This document shows, one piece after another, positions 47,091-55,006 of a stretch of DNA of 64,000 nt (positions are counted from its first letter, which is position 1; every line of letters starts with the position of its first letter). The notes below the pieces were generated by a model. It saw only the letters and a program-made list of their open reading frames with translations. It searched no databases and had not been told where the DNA came from. A program made the position numbers and the translations under genes. Location of the stretch: assembly GCA_963705885.1 (NCBI GenBank), contig OY970120.1:2294001-2358000 (forward strand), in the 5' to 3' direction. Origin of the DNA: MFD01275-c22 sp963705885. GTDB taxonomy: Bacteria; Actinomycetota; Actinomycetes; JACCUZ01.

Positions 47091-48543
47091 CCCGAAGGGC
47101 TTCCTCACCACGCCGCGGCGCGAGCTCCCGCCCCGTCGCCCGGTCGACGTGCGCATCACCGACTGGCGCGAGGTCTACGAGGACCAGGACGCGGACCAGC
47201 GCAGACGTCAGGCCGGGCGCTGCATGGACTGCGGCATCCCCTTCTGCCACGACGGCTGCCCGCTCGGCAACCTCATCCCGGAGTGGAACGACCTCGTCCG
47301 CCGTGACGACTGGCCGGTCGCGATCGAGCGGCTGCACGCCACCAACAACTTCCCGGAGTTCACCGGGCGGCTCTGCCCGGCGCCCTGCGAGGGCTCCTGC
47401 GTGCTCGGCATCACCAGCGAGCCGGTCACGATCAAGCAGGTCGAGGTGTCGATCATCGACCGGGCCTGGGACTCCGGGTGGGTGGCGCCGCAGCCGCCCG
47501 AGCGGCTGACCGGCAGGACCGTGGCTGTCGTCGGGTCGGGGCCGGCGGGGCTCGCGGCCGCGCAGCAGCTCACCCGCGCCGGCCACACGGTCGCCGTGCT
47601 CGAGCGCGCCGACGCGGCCGGCGGGCTGCTGCGCTACGGCATCCCGGAGTTCAAGATGGAGAAGCGGCACCTGGACCGGCGGCTCGCCCAGATGACCGCG
47701 GAGGGCACCCGGTTCAAGACCGGCGTCGACGTCGGGGCCGACCTCGACGCCAAGGCGCTCCGCGCGCGCTACGACGCGGTGGTCCTCGCCGTGGGAGCGA
47801 CCGCGCCGCGCGACCTGCCCGTGCCGGGCCGGGAGCTCCGCGGGGTGCTGCAGGCGATGGAGTACCTGCCGCACGCCAACCGGGCGGCGCTCGACCCGGC
47901 GTACGAGGTGCCGGTGTCTGCCGCGGGCCGGCACGTCGTGATCATCGGCGGCGGCGACACCGGCGCCGACTGCCTCGGGACCGTGCACCGGCAGGGGGCG
48001 GCGTCGGTGACCCAGCTGGAGATCATGCCGCGCCCCGCGGACGAGCGCCCGGACACCAACCCGTGGCCGGCGTGGCCGCTGGTCTACCGCACGTCCAGCG
48101 CCCACGAGGAGGGCGGCGAGCGGGTCTATGCCGTGAGCACCAACCGCCTCGTCGGTGACGACCAGGGCAGGGTCCGGTCCCTCGAGCTGGTCGAGGTGGC
48201 GATGGCCGACGGCCGGTTCGAGCCGGTCGAGGGCACGACGCGCGAGATCCCCGCCGAGCTCGTCCTGCTCGCGATGGGGTTCACCGGGCCCGAGCAGCCG
48301 GGCCTGCTCGAGCAGCTGGGCGTCGACCTGGACCCGCGGGGCAACGTCGCGCGCGACGAGGCGTACATGTCCTCGGTGCCCGGCGTGTTCGTCGCCGGGG
48401 ACGCGGGTCGGGGCCAGTCGCTCATCGTGTGGGCCATCGCGGAGGGCCGGGCGGCGGCCTCCGGCGTGGACGCCTGGCTCACGGGCGGCCAGTCGCTGCT
48501 GCCGCGCCCGATCGCACCCACCGCGCGCCCGCTGGCCGTCTGA
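47083..48543 (+). CDS. gltD: Glutamate synthase small subunit
   Basis: NADPH-oxidising partner of GltB, 486 aa, carrying two 4Fe-4S clusters (CMDCGIPFCHDGC and CPAPCEGSC), FAD binding VGSGPAGLAAA, and a second dinucleotide fold GGGDTGADC. It starts 8 nt before the gltB stop, so the subunits are coupled. Confidence 0.97.
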
Positions 48544-48615
48544 GCGCCTCTCGCGTCCGGGGCAGACCACCCATCCACGGGGTGGACCTGCCGCCGACAG
48601 GGCGCAGCCCGGGCC

Positions 48616-48621
48616 TAGGCT
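48616..48621 (+). promoter_or_regulatory. -10 element (TAGGCT), leaderless promoter of pyk
   Basis: TAGGCT ends 6 nt before the GTG at 48628, with only G residues and one C between. Confidence 0.5.
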
Positions 48622-48627
48622 CGGGGG

Positions 48628-50058
48628 GTGCGCCGCGCCAAGATCGTCTGCACCCTGGGCCCCGCCACGTCGAGCGCGGACGGGGTCAGGTCACTCGTCG
48701 CCGCCGGTATGGACGTCGCCCGGCTGAACCTCAGCCACGGCGACTACGCCGACCACGAGAAGGTCTACGACAACGTCCGGCAGGCCTCCGACGAGAGCAA
48801 GCGCTCGATCGGCGTCCTCGTCGACCTGCAGGGTCCGAAGATCCGGCTCGGCCGGGTGGCCGACGGTCCGGTCACCGTCACCCGCGGCGACGAGCTGGTC
48901 ATCACCACCGAGGACGTCCCCGGCGACAAGCACGTCGTGTCGACGACCTACGAGGGTCTGACGGGCGACGTGCACCCCGGCGACCGGCTGCTCATCGACG
49001 ACGGCAAGGTGAGCCTGGAGTGCCTGCGGGTCGACGGGCCGCGCATCGTGACCCGGGTCGTCGAGGGCGGCAAGATCTCCGACCACAAGGGCATCAACCT
49101 GCCGGGTGTCGCGGTCAGCGTTCCCGCGCTGTCGGAGAAGGACGTCGAGGACCTGCGGTGGGCCCTGCACCTGCAGGCGGACCTCATCGCCCTGTCCTTC
49201 GTCCGCAGCGCCGACGACATCCTCGACGTGCACCGCATCATGGACGAGGAGGGCGTGCGGCTGCCGGTCCTGGCCAAGATCGAGAAGCCGCAGGCGGTCC
49301 AGGAGCTGTCCGGCATCGTCGACGCGTTCGACGGCATCATGGTCGCCCGGGGGGATCTCGGGGTGGAGCTGCCCCTCGAGGACGTGCCCCTGGTGCAGAC
49401 CCGGGCCATCTCGCTCGCCCGCCGGGCCGCCAAGCCGGTCATCGTCGCGACGCAGATGCTCGAGTCGATGATCGAGTCGTCGCGCCCCACCCGCGCCGAA
49501 GCGTCCGACGTGGCCAACGCCGTGCTCGACGGCACCGACGCCCTCATGCTCTCCGGCGAGACGAGTGTGGGCAAGCACCCCATCGTGACCGTCGAGACGA
49601 TGGCCCGGATCATCGCGAAGATGGAGGACAACGCGCTCGCCGACATCCCGCCGCTGACCGGCCGGCCGCGGACCAAGGGCGGTGCCATCACCCGAGCGGC
49701 GACCGAGGTCGGCGAGCAGCTCGGCGCGCGCTACCTGGTGGCGTTCACCCAGAGCGGCGACTCGGCCCGGCGCATGGCCAGGTTGCGCTCGCCGATCCCG
49801 CTGCTCGCCTTCACCCCCGTGCAGGCGGTGCGCAGCCAGCTGTCGCTGTCGTGGGGGGTCGAGACCTTCCTCACGCCCTTCGTGAAGCACACCGACGACA
49901 TGGTGCTGCAGGTCGACCAGGCGCTGCTGGGCGAGGACCGGGCGCGGCGCGGCGACCTGATCGTCATCGTCGCGGGCAGCCCCCCCGGCATCGCGGGGTC
50001 GACCAACGCGCTGCGCGTCCACCGGGTCGGCGACGCCGTGGACCGTCTCGCCGACTGA
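48628..50058 (+). CDS. pyk: Pyruvate kinase
   Basis: Last ATP-forming step of glycolysis (PEP to pyruvate), 476 aa. The first residues RRAKIVCTLGPATSS, DLQGPKIRLG, the catalytic Lys in LAKIEKPQAV, and MVARGDLGVELP are canonical; an allosteric C-terminal domain follows (about 345-476). It ends 4 nt from the convergent DUF456 gene. Confidence 0.98.
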   Translation: MRRAKIVCTLGPATSSADGVRSLVAAGMDVARLNLSHGDYADHEKVYDNVRQASDESKRSIGVLVDLQGPKIRLGRVADGPVTVTRGDELVITTEDVPGDKHVVSTTYEGLTGDVHPGDRLLIDDGKVSLECLRVDGPRIVTRVVEGGKISDHKGINLPGVAVSVPALSEKDVEDLRWALHLQADLIALSFVRSADDILDVHRIMDEEGVRLPVLAKIEKPQAVQELSGIVDAFDGIMVARGDLGVELPLEDVPLVQTRAISLARRAAKPVIVATQMLESMIESSRPTRAEASDVANAVLDGTDALMLSGETSVGKHPIVTVETMARIIAKMEDNALADIPPLTGRPRTKGGAITRAATEVGEQLGARYLVAFTQSGDSARRMARLRSPIPLLAFTPVQAVRSQLSLSWGVETFLTPFVKHTDDMVLQVDQALLGEDRARRGDLIVIVAGSPPGIAGSTNALRVHRVGDAVDRLAD

Positions 50059-50062
50059 CGGC

Positions 50063-50545
50063 TCAGAGCAGCAGCGCCGAGGCGGCCCACACCGCGACCA
50101 TGATGACGCCGGTCACGAGCTCGACCAGGATGCCGATGCCGACGCCGACGAGGACAGCGCGGGTCGACCGCCAGGCCGCGGTGGCGTCACCCAGCCGCTG
50201 CACCTCGGCCAGGTAGACCGCGCCGACACCGCCGACGACCACTCCGAGGACCGGCACCACGAAGAACCCGACGACCGCGCCGACGGCACCGAGCACCAGG
50301 GTCCGGCGAGGTGCCCCCTCGGTCGTGGCCCGCCGCGCCGGGAGCGCGTACTTCGCGGCGGTCCCCGTCACGAGAAGCACGGTCAGCACCGCCACGACGG
50401 CCCAGCGGGGGCCACCCCCGTCGAGCCACGCCCAGGCAAGGCCGGCCGCCCAGACGAGCAGCAGCCCGGGCAGGACCGGCACGAGCACGCCGACGAGCCC
50501 GACGAGCATCACGAGCAGGACGACGAGCTCACCCGCGGCCGACAC
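50063..50545 (-). CDS. DUF456 membrane protein
   Basis: 160 aa with four or five helices. The DUF456 pattern LVGVLVPVLPGLLLVWAAGL and the glycine-rich run VVGFFVVPVLGVVVGGVGAVYLAE are clear. The function is unknown. GTG 50545 follows CATGAT by 6 nt on the minus strand (leaderless) and gives the expected N-terminus. Confidence 0.88.
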   Translation of the reverse strand: MSAAGELVVLLVMLVGLVGVLVPVLPGLLLVWAAGLAWAWLDGGGPRWAVVAVLTVLLVTGTAAKYALPARRATTEGAPRRTLVLGAVGAVVGFFVVPVLGVVVGGVGAVYLAEVQRLGDATAAWRSTRAVLVGVGIGILVELVTGVIMVAVWAASALLL

Positions 50546-50551
50546 CCGGAC

Positions 50552-50557
50552 ATCATG
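50552..50557 (-). promoter_or_regulatory. -10-like element (CATGAT) of the DUF456 gene
   Basis: CATGAT on the minus strand ends 6 nt before the GTG at 50545, matching the leaderless arrangement of its neighbours. Confidence 0.35.
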
Positions 50558-50664
50558 GCGTGCGGCCTCGCATGTGCCGGTCAGCGAGGGGCACAATCGC
50601 CGTGCCGTACGCCCGTGGCGTGCCGAGCCGCGCCGGCCGGCCGCCCGACCGAAGGAGGCACCGC

Positions 50665-52128
50665 GTGACCAGCAGCGACCAGAAGGCGGTCCTGGACGCC
50701 GTCCCGACCGGGGTGCTGGTCGGCGGGGAGTGGCGGGAGGCGGCCGGAGGAGGACGCTTCGCGGTCTCCGACCCGGCCACCGAGGAGCCGCTCGTCGAGG
50801 TCGCCGACGGGCAGCCGGAGGACGCGCTGGCCGCGCTCGACGCCGCGGCCGACGCCCAGCCGGGCTGGGCCGCCACGCCACCCCGGGAGCGCGGGGAGAT
50901 CCTGCGCCGGGCCTTCGGTCTGCTGACCGACCACGCCGACGAGCTCGCGCTGCTCATCACGCTGGAGATGGGCAAGAGCGTCGCCGAGTCCAGGGCCGAG
51001 GTGGCCTACGGCGCGGAGTTCTTCCGGTGGTTCTCCGAGGAGGCGGTCCGGGTCGAGGGCCGGTTCTCCCGGGCACCTGCCACACCCGAGCGGCTGCTCA
51101 CCATGAAGCAGCCGGTGGGCCCCTGCCTGCTCATCACGCCCTGGAACTTCCCGCTGGCCATGGCGACCCGCAAGATCGGGCCGGCTGTCGCGGCGGGCTG
51201 CACGATGGTCGTCAAGCCGGCGCAGCTCACGCCGCTGACGACGATGCGCGTGGCCGAGCTGCTGGGGGAGGCCGGCCTTCCTGCCGGCGTGCTCAACGTG
51301 GTGCCCTCGACGTCGGCGGGCCGCACGGTCGGTCCCCTGATGGCCGACGACCGCCTGCGCAAGGTGTCGTTCACCGGCTCGACCGAGGTCGGGCGCACCC
51401 TGGTGGAGCAGTCGGCCCGGAACCTGCAGCGCATGTCGATGGAGCTCGGCGGCAACGCGCCGTTCCTGGTCTTCGCCGACGCCGACCTCGACGCGGCGGT
51501 CGAGGGCGCGCTGGTCGCGAAGATGCGCAACAACGGCGAGTCGTGCGTGGCCGCCAACCGGTTCCACGTGGCGGCCGAGGTGGCCGACGACTTCGCGGGG
51601 CGGCTGGCCGAGCGCATGGGCTCGCTGACCGTCGGCCACGGTGCCGACGAGGGGACGAAGGTCGGCCCGTTGATCAACGAGGAGCAGCGCGGCATCGTCG
51701 AGGACCTGGTGGCCGACGCGGTCGACAAGGGCGCGAAAGCGCTCACCGGCGGCTCACGGGTCGAGGGGAGGGGGTTCTTCTACTCCCCGACGGTCCTCGG
51801 CGGCGTCGGGCCGGACGCCCGCATCCTGCGGGAGGAGGCGTTCGGTCCCGTCGCGCCCGTGACGACCTTCGGCTCGGAGGACGAGGCGGTCCGGCAGGCG
51901 AACGACACGGAGTTCGGCCTGGTCGCCTACGTCTACACGGCCGACCTCAAGCGCGCCTTGCGCGTCGTCGAGGGGCTCCAGGTCGGCATGGTCGGCCTCA
52001 ACCGCGGGATGGTCTCCAACGCCGCTGCCCCGTTCGGCGGGGTCAAGCACTCAGGCTTCGGCCGTGAGGGCGGCAGCGAGGGCATCGAGGAGTACCTGGA
52101 CACCAAGTACGTCGCCATCGACATGTGA
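50665..52128 (+). CDS. NAD(P)-dependent succinate-semialdehyde dehydrogenase-like aldehyde dehydrogenase
   Basis: 487 aa ALDH-superfamily enzyme. The start GTG follows GAAGGAGG by 7 nt. ITPWNFPLAMATRKIGPAVAAG and FTGSTEVGR bind the cofactor; the catalytic Glu is in MELGGNAP and the Cys in NNGESCVAANRF; EAFGPVAPV and PFGGVKHSGFGREGG close the fold. These subgroup signs fit SSADH (GabD) best; no GABA transaminase gene lies nearby, so the substrate is an inference. Confidence 0.92.
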   Translation: MTSSDQKAVLDAVPTGVLVGGEWREAAGGGRFAVSDPATEEPLVEVADGQPEDALAALDAAADAQPGWAATPPRERGEILRRAFGLLTDHADELALLITLEMGKSVAESRAEVAYGAEFFRWFSEEAVRVEGRFSRAPATPERLLTMKQPVGPCLLITPWNFPLAMATRKIGPAVAAGCTMVVKPAQLTPLTTMRVAELLGEAGLPAGVLNVVPSTSAGRTVGPLMADDRLRKVSFTGSTEVGRTLVEQSARNLQRMSMELGGNAPFLVFADADLDAAVEGALVAKMRNNGESCVAANRFHVAAEVADDFAGRLAERMGSLTVGHGADEGTKVGPLINEEQRGIVEDLVADAVDKGAKALTGGSRVEGRGFFYSPTVLGGVGPDARILREEAFGPVAPVTTFGSEDEAVRQANDTEFGLVAYVYTADLKRALRVVEGLQVGMVGLNRGMVSNAAAPFGGVKHSGFGREGGSEGIEEYLDTKYVAIDM

Positions 52129-52130
52129 CG

Positions 52131-52164
52131 TCGCCCGGCCTGTGACATCGCCTGGCCTGTGACA
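52131..52164 (+). repeat. Two contiguous 17-nt direct repeats
   Basis: TCGCCCGGCCTGTGACA and TCGCCTGGCCTGTGACA lie head to tail between the ALDH stop and the TIGR03086 promoter, differing at one base. They could be an operator or a decaying duplication. Confidence 0.5.
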
Positions 52165-52190
52165 CCGTCGCCGCTGCGCGGGTGGTGTGG

Positions 52191-52196
52191 CAGGGT
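52191..52196 (+). promoter_or_regulatory. -10-like element (CAGGGT) of the TIGR03086 gene
   Basis: CAGGGT ends 6 nt before the ATG at 52203; no Shine-Dalgarno is present. Confidence 0.35.
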
Positions 52197-52202
52197 GAGG
52201 CG

Positions 52203-52769
52203 ATGTCCACCTTGATCGAGCAGTACGACCACGCCCTGGCCGAGTTCGGGCGCCGGGTCGAGAAGGTCGGGCCGGACCAGTGGTCGGCGCCGACCCCGTG
52301 CGACGAGTGGGACGTCCGGGCCCTCGTCGCGCACCTGGTCGACGAGTGCCGCTGGGCGCCGTACCTGCTCTCGGGCGGCAGCGTCGCGGACGCCGGGGAC
52401 CGCTTCGTGGGCGACCCCCTGGGCGAGAGCCCCGTCGGGGCGTGGCGGGCGGCCTCGACAGCCGCGCGCGAGGCGTTCGCCGCTGAGGGGGCGCTGGACC
52501 GCACGGTCGCGCTGTCCTACGGCGAGACGAGCGCCCGCGACTACCTCTGGGAGATGACCGTGGACGCCGCGGTCCACGCCTGGGACCTGGCCCGGGGGAT
52601 CGGCGACGACGACCACCTCGACCCGGAGCTCGTGCGGCGCATCCACACCGAGGTCGAGAAGGACGTCGGGTCCTTGGCCGCGAGCGGGCTCTTCGACCCG
52701 CCGGTGCAGGTGCCTGCCCACGCCGACCTGCAGGCCCGCATGCTCGGTCTCTACGGCCGCCGGGCCTGA
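52203..52769 (+). CDS. TIGR03086-family DinB/MDMPI-like metal-binding protein
   Basis: 188 aa, second member of the maleylpyruvate-isomerase-like superfamily in the window, of the TIGR03086 subgroup. The metal-ligand pattern is AHLVDE, then AAVHAWDLARG, with the CDEWDVRALVAH opening typical of the group. The function is unknown; some relatives act on mycothiol-linked substrates. Single gene convergent with the NUDIX gene. Confidence 0.85.
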   Translation: MSTLIEQYDHALAEFGRRVEKVGPDQWSAPTPCDEWDVRALVAHLVDECRWAPYLLSGGSVADAGDRFVGDPLGESPVGAWRAASTAAREAFAAEGALDRTVALSYGETSARDYLWEMTVDAAVHAWDLARGIGDDDHLDPELVRRIHTEVEKDVGSLAASGLFDPPVQVPAHADLQARMLGLYGRRA

Positions 52770-52785
52770 CCGGGCGACCGGGTCA

Positions 52786-53688
52786 TCAGGCGTCCGGAGG
52801 GTCGAGCAGCCCGCGCAGCCAGCGCGGGCCGGTGACCGTGCCGCCCTCGGTGCGGCACCGGTCGCCCAGAGCCCGGTCGGCGCTGACGACGACGACCGGT
52901 CCCTCGGAGGCGTCCCGGACCGCGTCCACGACCGAGTCGTCACCCGAGCCCGGAGCCCTCACCACGTCGAGGGTCCCCGCCGCGGCGTCGGCGGCCTCGC
53001 GGGCCACGCCTTCCAGGACCACCACCACCCGCGGCCACCAGTGCCGCAGCGGGGCCCGGTCGAGGCCGTCGGGGAGCACAGCGTCCGGCAGGCCCTGGCC
53101 GGTCAGCCGAGCGAGGTCGGCGAGCAGCCGCCGCGCCGCGCCGGCCCGGTCGCGCCACCAGCCGTCCGGCGTGGATCCGACCACGTTCGCGGCGTCGACG
53201 ACCACCGTCAGCGGGTCCAGAGCCCGACGCAGCCATGGCCAGGTCGCCGCGAGCCCCGGGTGCAGCGGGAGGCCGGACACCTCGCCGACCGGCACCCACG
53301 CCACGTCGATGCTCTCGCCGCCGGTGGGCCGGGCCTCCACCCCGCCCTCGGCGCGGCCGACCACCGTGACGTAGGACCAGCTGCCGTGCACGTCGTCGTA
53401 GCGGCCGTGGGCGCGCACGAGCCGGCCGTCGAGGCCGCCTTCCTCGCCGGCCTCCCGGAGAGCCGCCGCCACCGCCGTCTCGGCCCGGTGCCGCGCACCG
53501 CCCAGCAGCCCCCAGGTGCCGCCGTGGTGGCTCCAGGTCGCACGGTGCTGGAGCAGCACCTGCTCGCCTCCGTCGTGGGTGCGGCGGAGCAGCAGGCCGG
53601 CGGCTCCGTAGAGACCCCAGTGCCGGTGACCCTGCGCGCACTCGACCCAGCCGTCCCCGTCTCCGCGCGTGTCGGGTCTGCCGGTCAC
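52786..53688 (-). CDS. NUDIX hydrolase fused to a NYN/PIN-like nuclease domain
   Basis: 300 aa. Residues about 20-150 form a NUDIX domain with the complete box G-x5-E-x7-R-E-x-x-E-E-x-G (GGARHRAETAVAAALREAGEE), so it should hydrolyse a nucleotide diphosphate-linked substrate. Residues about 160-300 start VVVDAANVVGSTPDGWWRDR and contain DDSVVDAVRD and VVSADRALGDR, the Asp-rich pattern of NYN/PIN-like nucleases. Both halves look intact. The linked activities suggest RNA or nucleotide clearing; this is inference. Confidence 0.8.
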   Translation of the reverse strand: MTGRPDTRGDGDGWVECAQGHRHWGLYGAAGLLLRRTHDGGEQVLLQHRATWSHHGGTWGLLGGARHRAETAVAAALREAGEEGGLDGRLVRAHGRYDDVHGSWSYVTVVGRAEGGVEARPTGGESIDVAWVPVGEVSGLPLHPGLAATWPWLRRALDPLTVVVDAANVVGSTPDGWWRDRAGAARRLLADLARLTGQGLPDAVLPDGLDRAPLRHWWPRVVVVLEGVAREAADAAAGTLDVVRAPGSGDDSVVDAVRDASEGPVVVVSADRALGDRCRTEGGTVTGPRWLRGLLDPPDA

Positions 53689-53726
53689 GGGTCCGACACT
53701 GCCAGGCGCCGGTTCACCCGACGAGC

Positions 53727-53773
53727 GCCGGGGTGCGGCGACAGGTCCCTCCGACCTGGCGCCGCACCCCGGC
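53727..53773. terminator. Hairpin terminator after the repeat protein
   Basis: GCCGGGGTGCGGCG and its complement CGCCGCACCCCGGC, with an inner AGGT/ACCT pair and a 7-nt loop, lie between the stop of the repeat protein (53816) and the start of the NUDIX gene (53688). Confidence 0.65.
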
Positions 53774-53815
53774 CCGTCCCTTCGCGAGCGAGCTGTCCCG
53801 CCCGGGCGTCGAGGG

Positions 53816-55006
53816 TCAGCAGGACACGCTGGTTCCCGCGCCGGCCCCGTGCCTGCAGGTGTCAGGGCCCGAGCCGCCGTGCAGGAGGTCGGCGCCGGGA
53901 CCGCCGAGCAGCGTGTCCCGCCCGGCGCCGCCGTAGAGCTCGTCGGGTCCGGCGCGGCCCTTGAGCAGGTCGTCGCCGCCCAGGCCGAACATCCGGTTGG
54001 GTCCCGCGTCGCCCGCCAGCACGTCGTCGTACCTCGAGCCGGTGACGTCCTCGATCGAGACGAGGGTGTCGTTGCCCTCTCCGGTCGCCCGGCCCCGCGC
54101 GAGGTCGACCCGCATGGACTGCTGGGACGAGCCGTAGCTGACGCTGTCGGTGTCGGACCCGCCGTCGAGCAGGTCGTTGCCGCCCAAGCCCATCAGCAGG
54201 TCGTCGCCGTCGTTGCCGTAGACGGTGTCGTGGCCGTGCTTGCCGTCGATGCGGTCGTTTCCGTCGAGCCCGCAGATCACGTCCGCCCTGTTCGTCCCGC
54301 GCAGCCGGCGGTCGTCGCCGAAGGTGCCGACGACGGTGCAGGACCGGCCGGTGACGGTCGTGACGGCGACGGCCTGGTCGTCCGCGGTGTTCGTGTCGCC
54401 GGTCGCGGTGACCCTGGCCGTGTTGGTGATGCTGCCCGCGGCGACGAACGCGCCGGCCACGGTGACCGTGGCTGTGCTTCCCGCAGCCATGTCGCCGAGC
54501 GTGCAGCTCATCGTGTTGCTCGCGACCGAACAGCTGCCACGGGTCGTGGAGACACCGCGCAGGCGGAAGCCGGCCGGCAGCACGTCCTTGACGGCCACGC
54601 CCTTCGCCGTCGCGGCGGTGACGGTGCTCACCGTGAGGCGGTAGGAGAACGCGTTCCCGACGCCGACCGGGTCGGCGGACTCGACCTTCTCGATCTTGAC
54701 GCCTCCGGCGGCCGGCGGCGTGGTGACGGGTGTGACGGTGACGGTGACGGTGGCGGTGTCGGTGCCGCCGTTGCCGTCGCTGATCGTGTAGGTGAACGAG
54801 TCCGGCCCGTGGTAGCCGGTGGCGGGCGTGTAGGTGCAGGTCCCGGCCGCCGTGCACGTGACGGTGCCGTGGGCGCCGTCGGTCTTGCCGGTGACCGTGA
54901 GGCCGTCCCCGTCCGCGTCCGTGTCGTTGCCCAGCACGGCGACCGTCCCGGCGGTGTCCTGCGGTGTCGTCAGGGTGTCGTTGACCGCGTCGGGTGTGTC
55001 GTTCAC
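53816..55006 (-). CDS. C-terminal part of the tandem-95/RTX secreted protein (gene broken upstream)
   Basis: Intact downstream portion of the frameshifted gene that starts at 58464. The frame stays open to about 55247, but the first start in it is GTG 55006. It holds one complete cadherin-like repeat (NDTPDAVNDTLTTPQDTAG... to SDGNGGTDTATV), a DUF11-like domain (about 110-215, GVKIEKVESADPVG...SITNTARVTATGD), and a C-terminal stretch of RTX calcium-binding nonapeptides (GLDGNDRIDG, YGNDGDDLLMG, FGLGGDDLLKG, YGGAGRDTLLGG). It has no signal peptide and would not be made alone as a secreted protein. Confidence 0.75.
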   Translation of the reverse strand: MNDTPDAVNDTLTTPQDTAGTVAVLGNDTDADGDGLTVTGKTDGAHGTVTCTAAGTCTYTPATGYHGPDSFTYTISDGNGGTDTATVTVTVTPVTTPPAAGGVKIEKVESADPVGVGNAFSYRLTVSTVTAATAKGVAVKDVLPAGFRLRGVSTTRGSCSVASNTMSCTLGDMAAGSTATVTVAGAFVAAGSITNTARVTATGDTNTADDQAVAVTTVTGRSCTVVGTFGDDRRLRGTNRADVICGLDGNDRIDGKHGHDTVYGNDGDDLLMGLGGNDLLDGGSDTDSVSYGSSQQSMRVDLARGRATGEGNDTLVSIEDVTGSRYDDVLAGDAGPNRMFGLGGDDLLKGRAGPDELYGGAGRDTLLGGPGADLLHGGSGPDTCRHGAGAGTSVSC

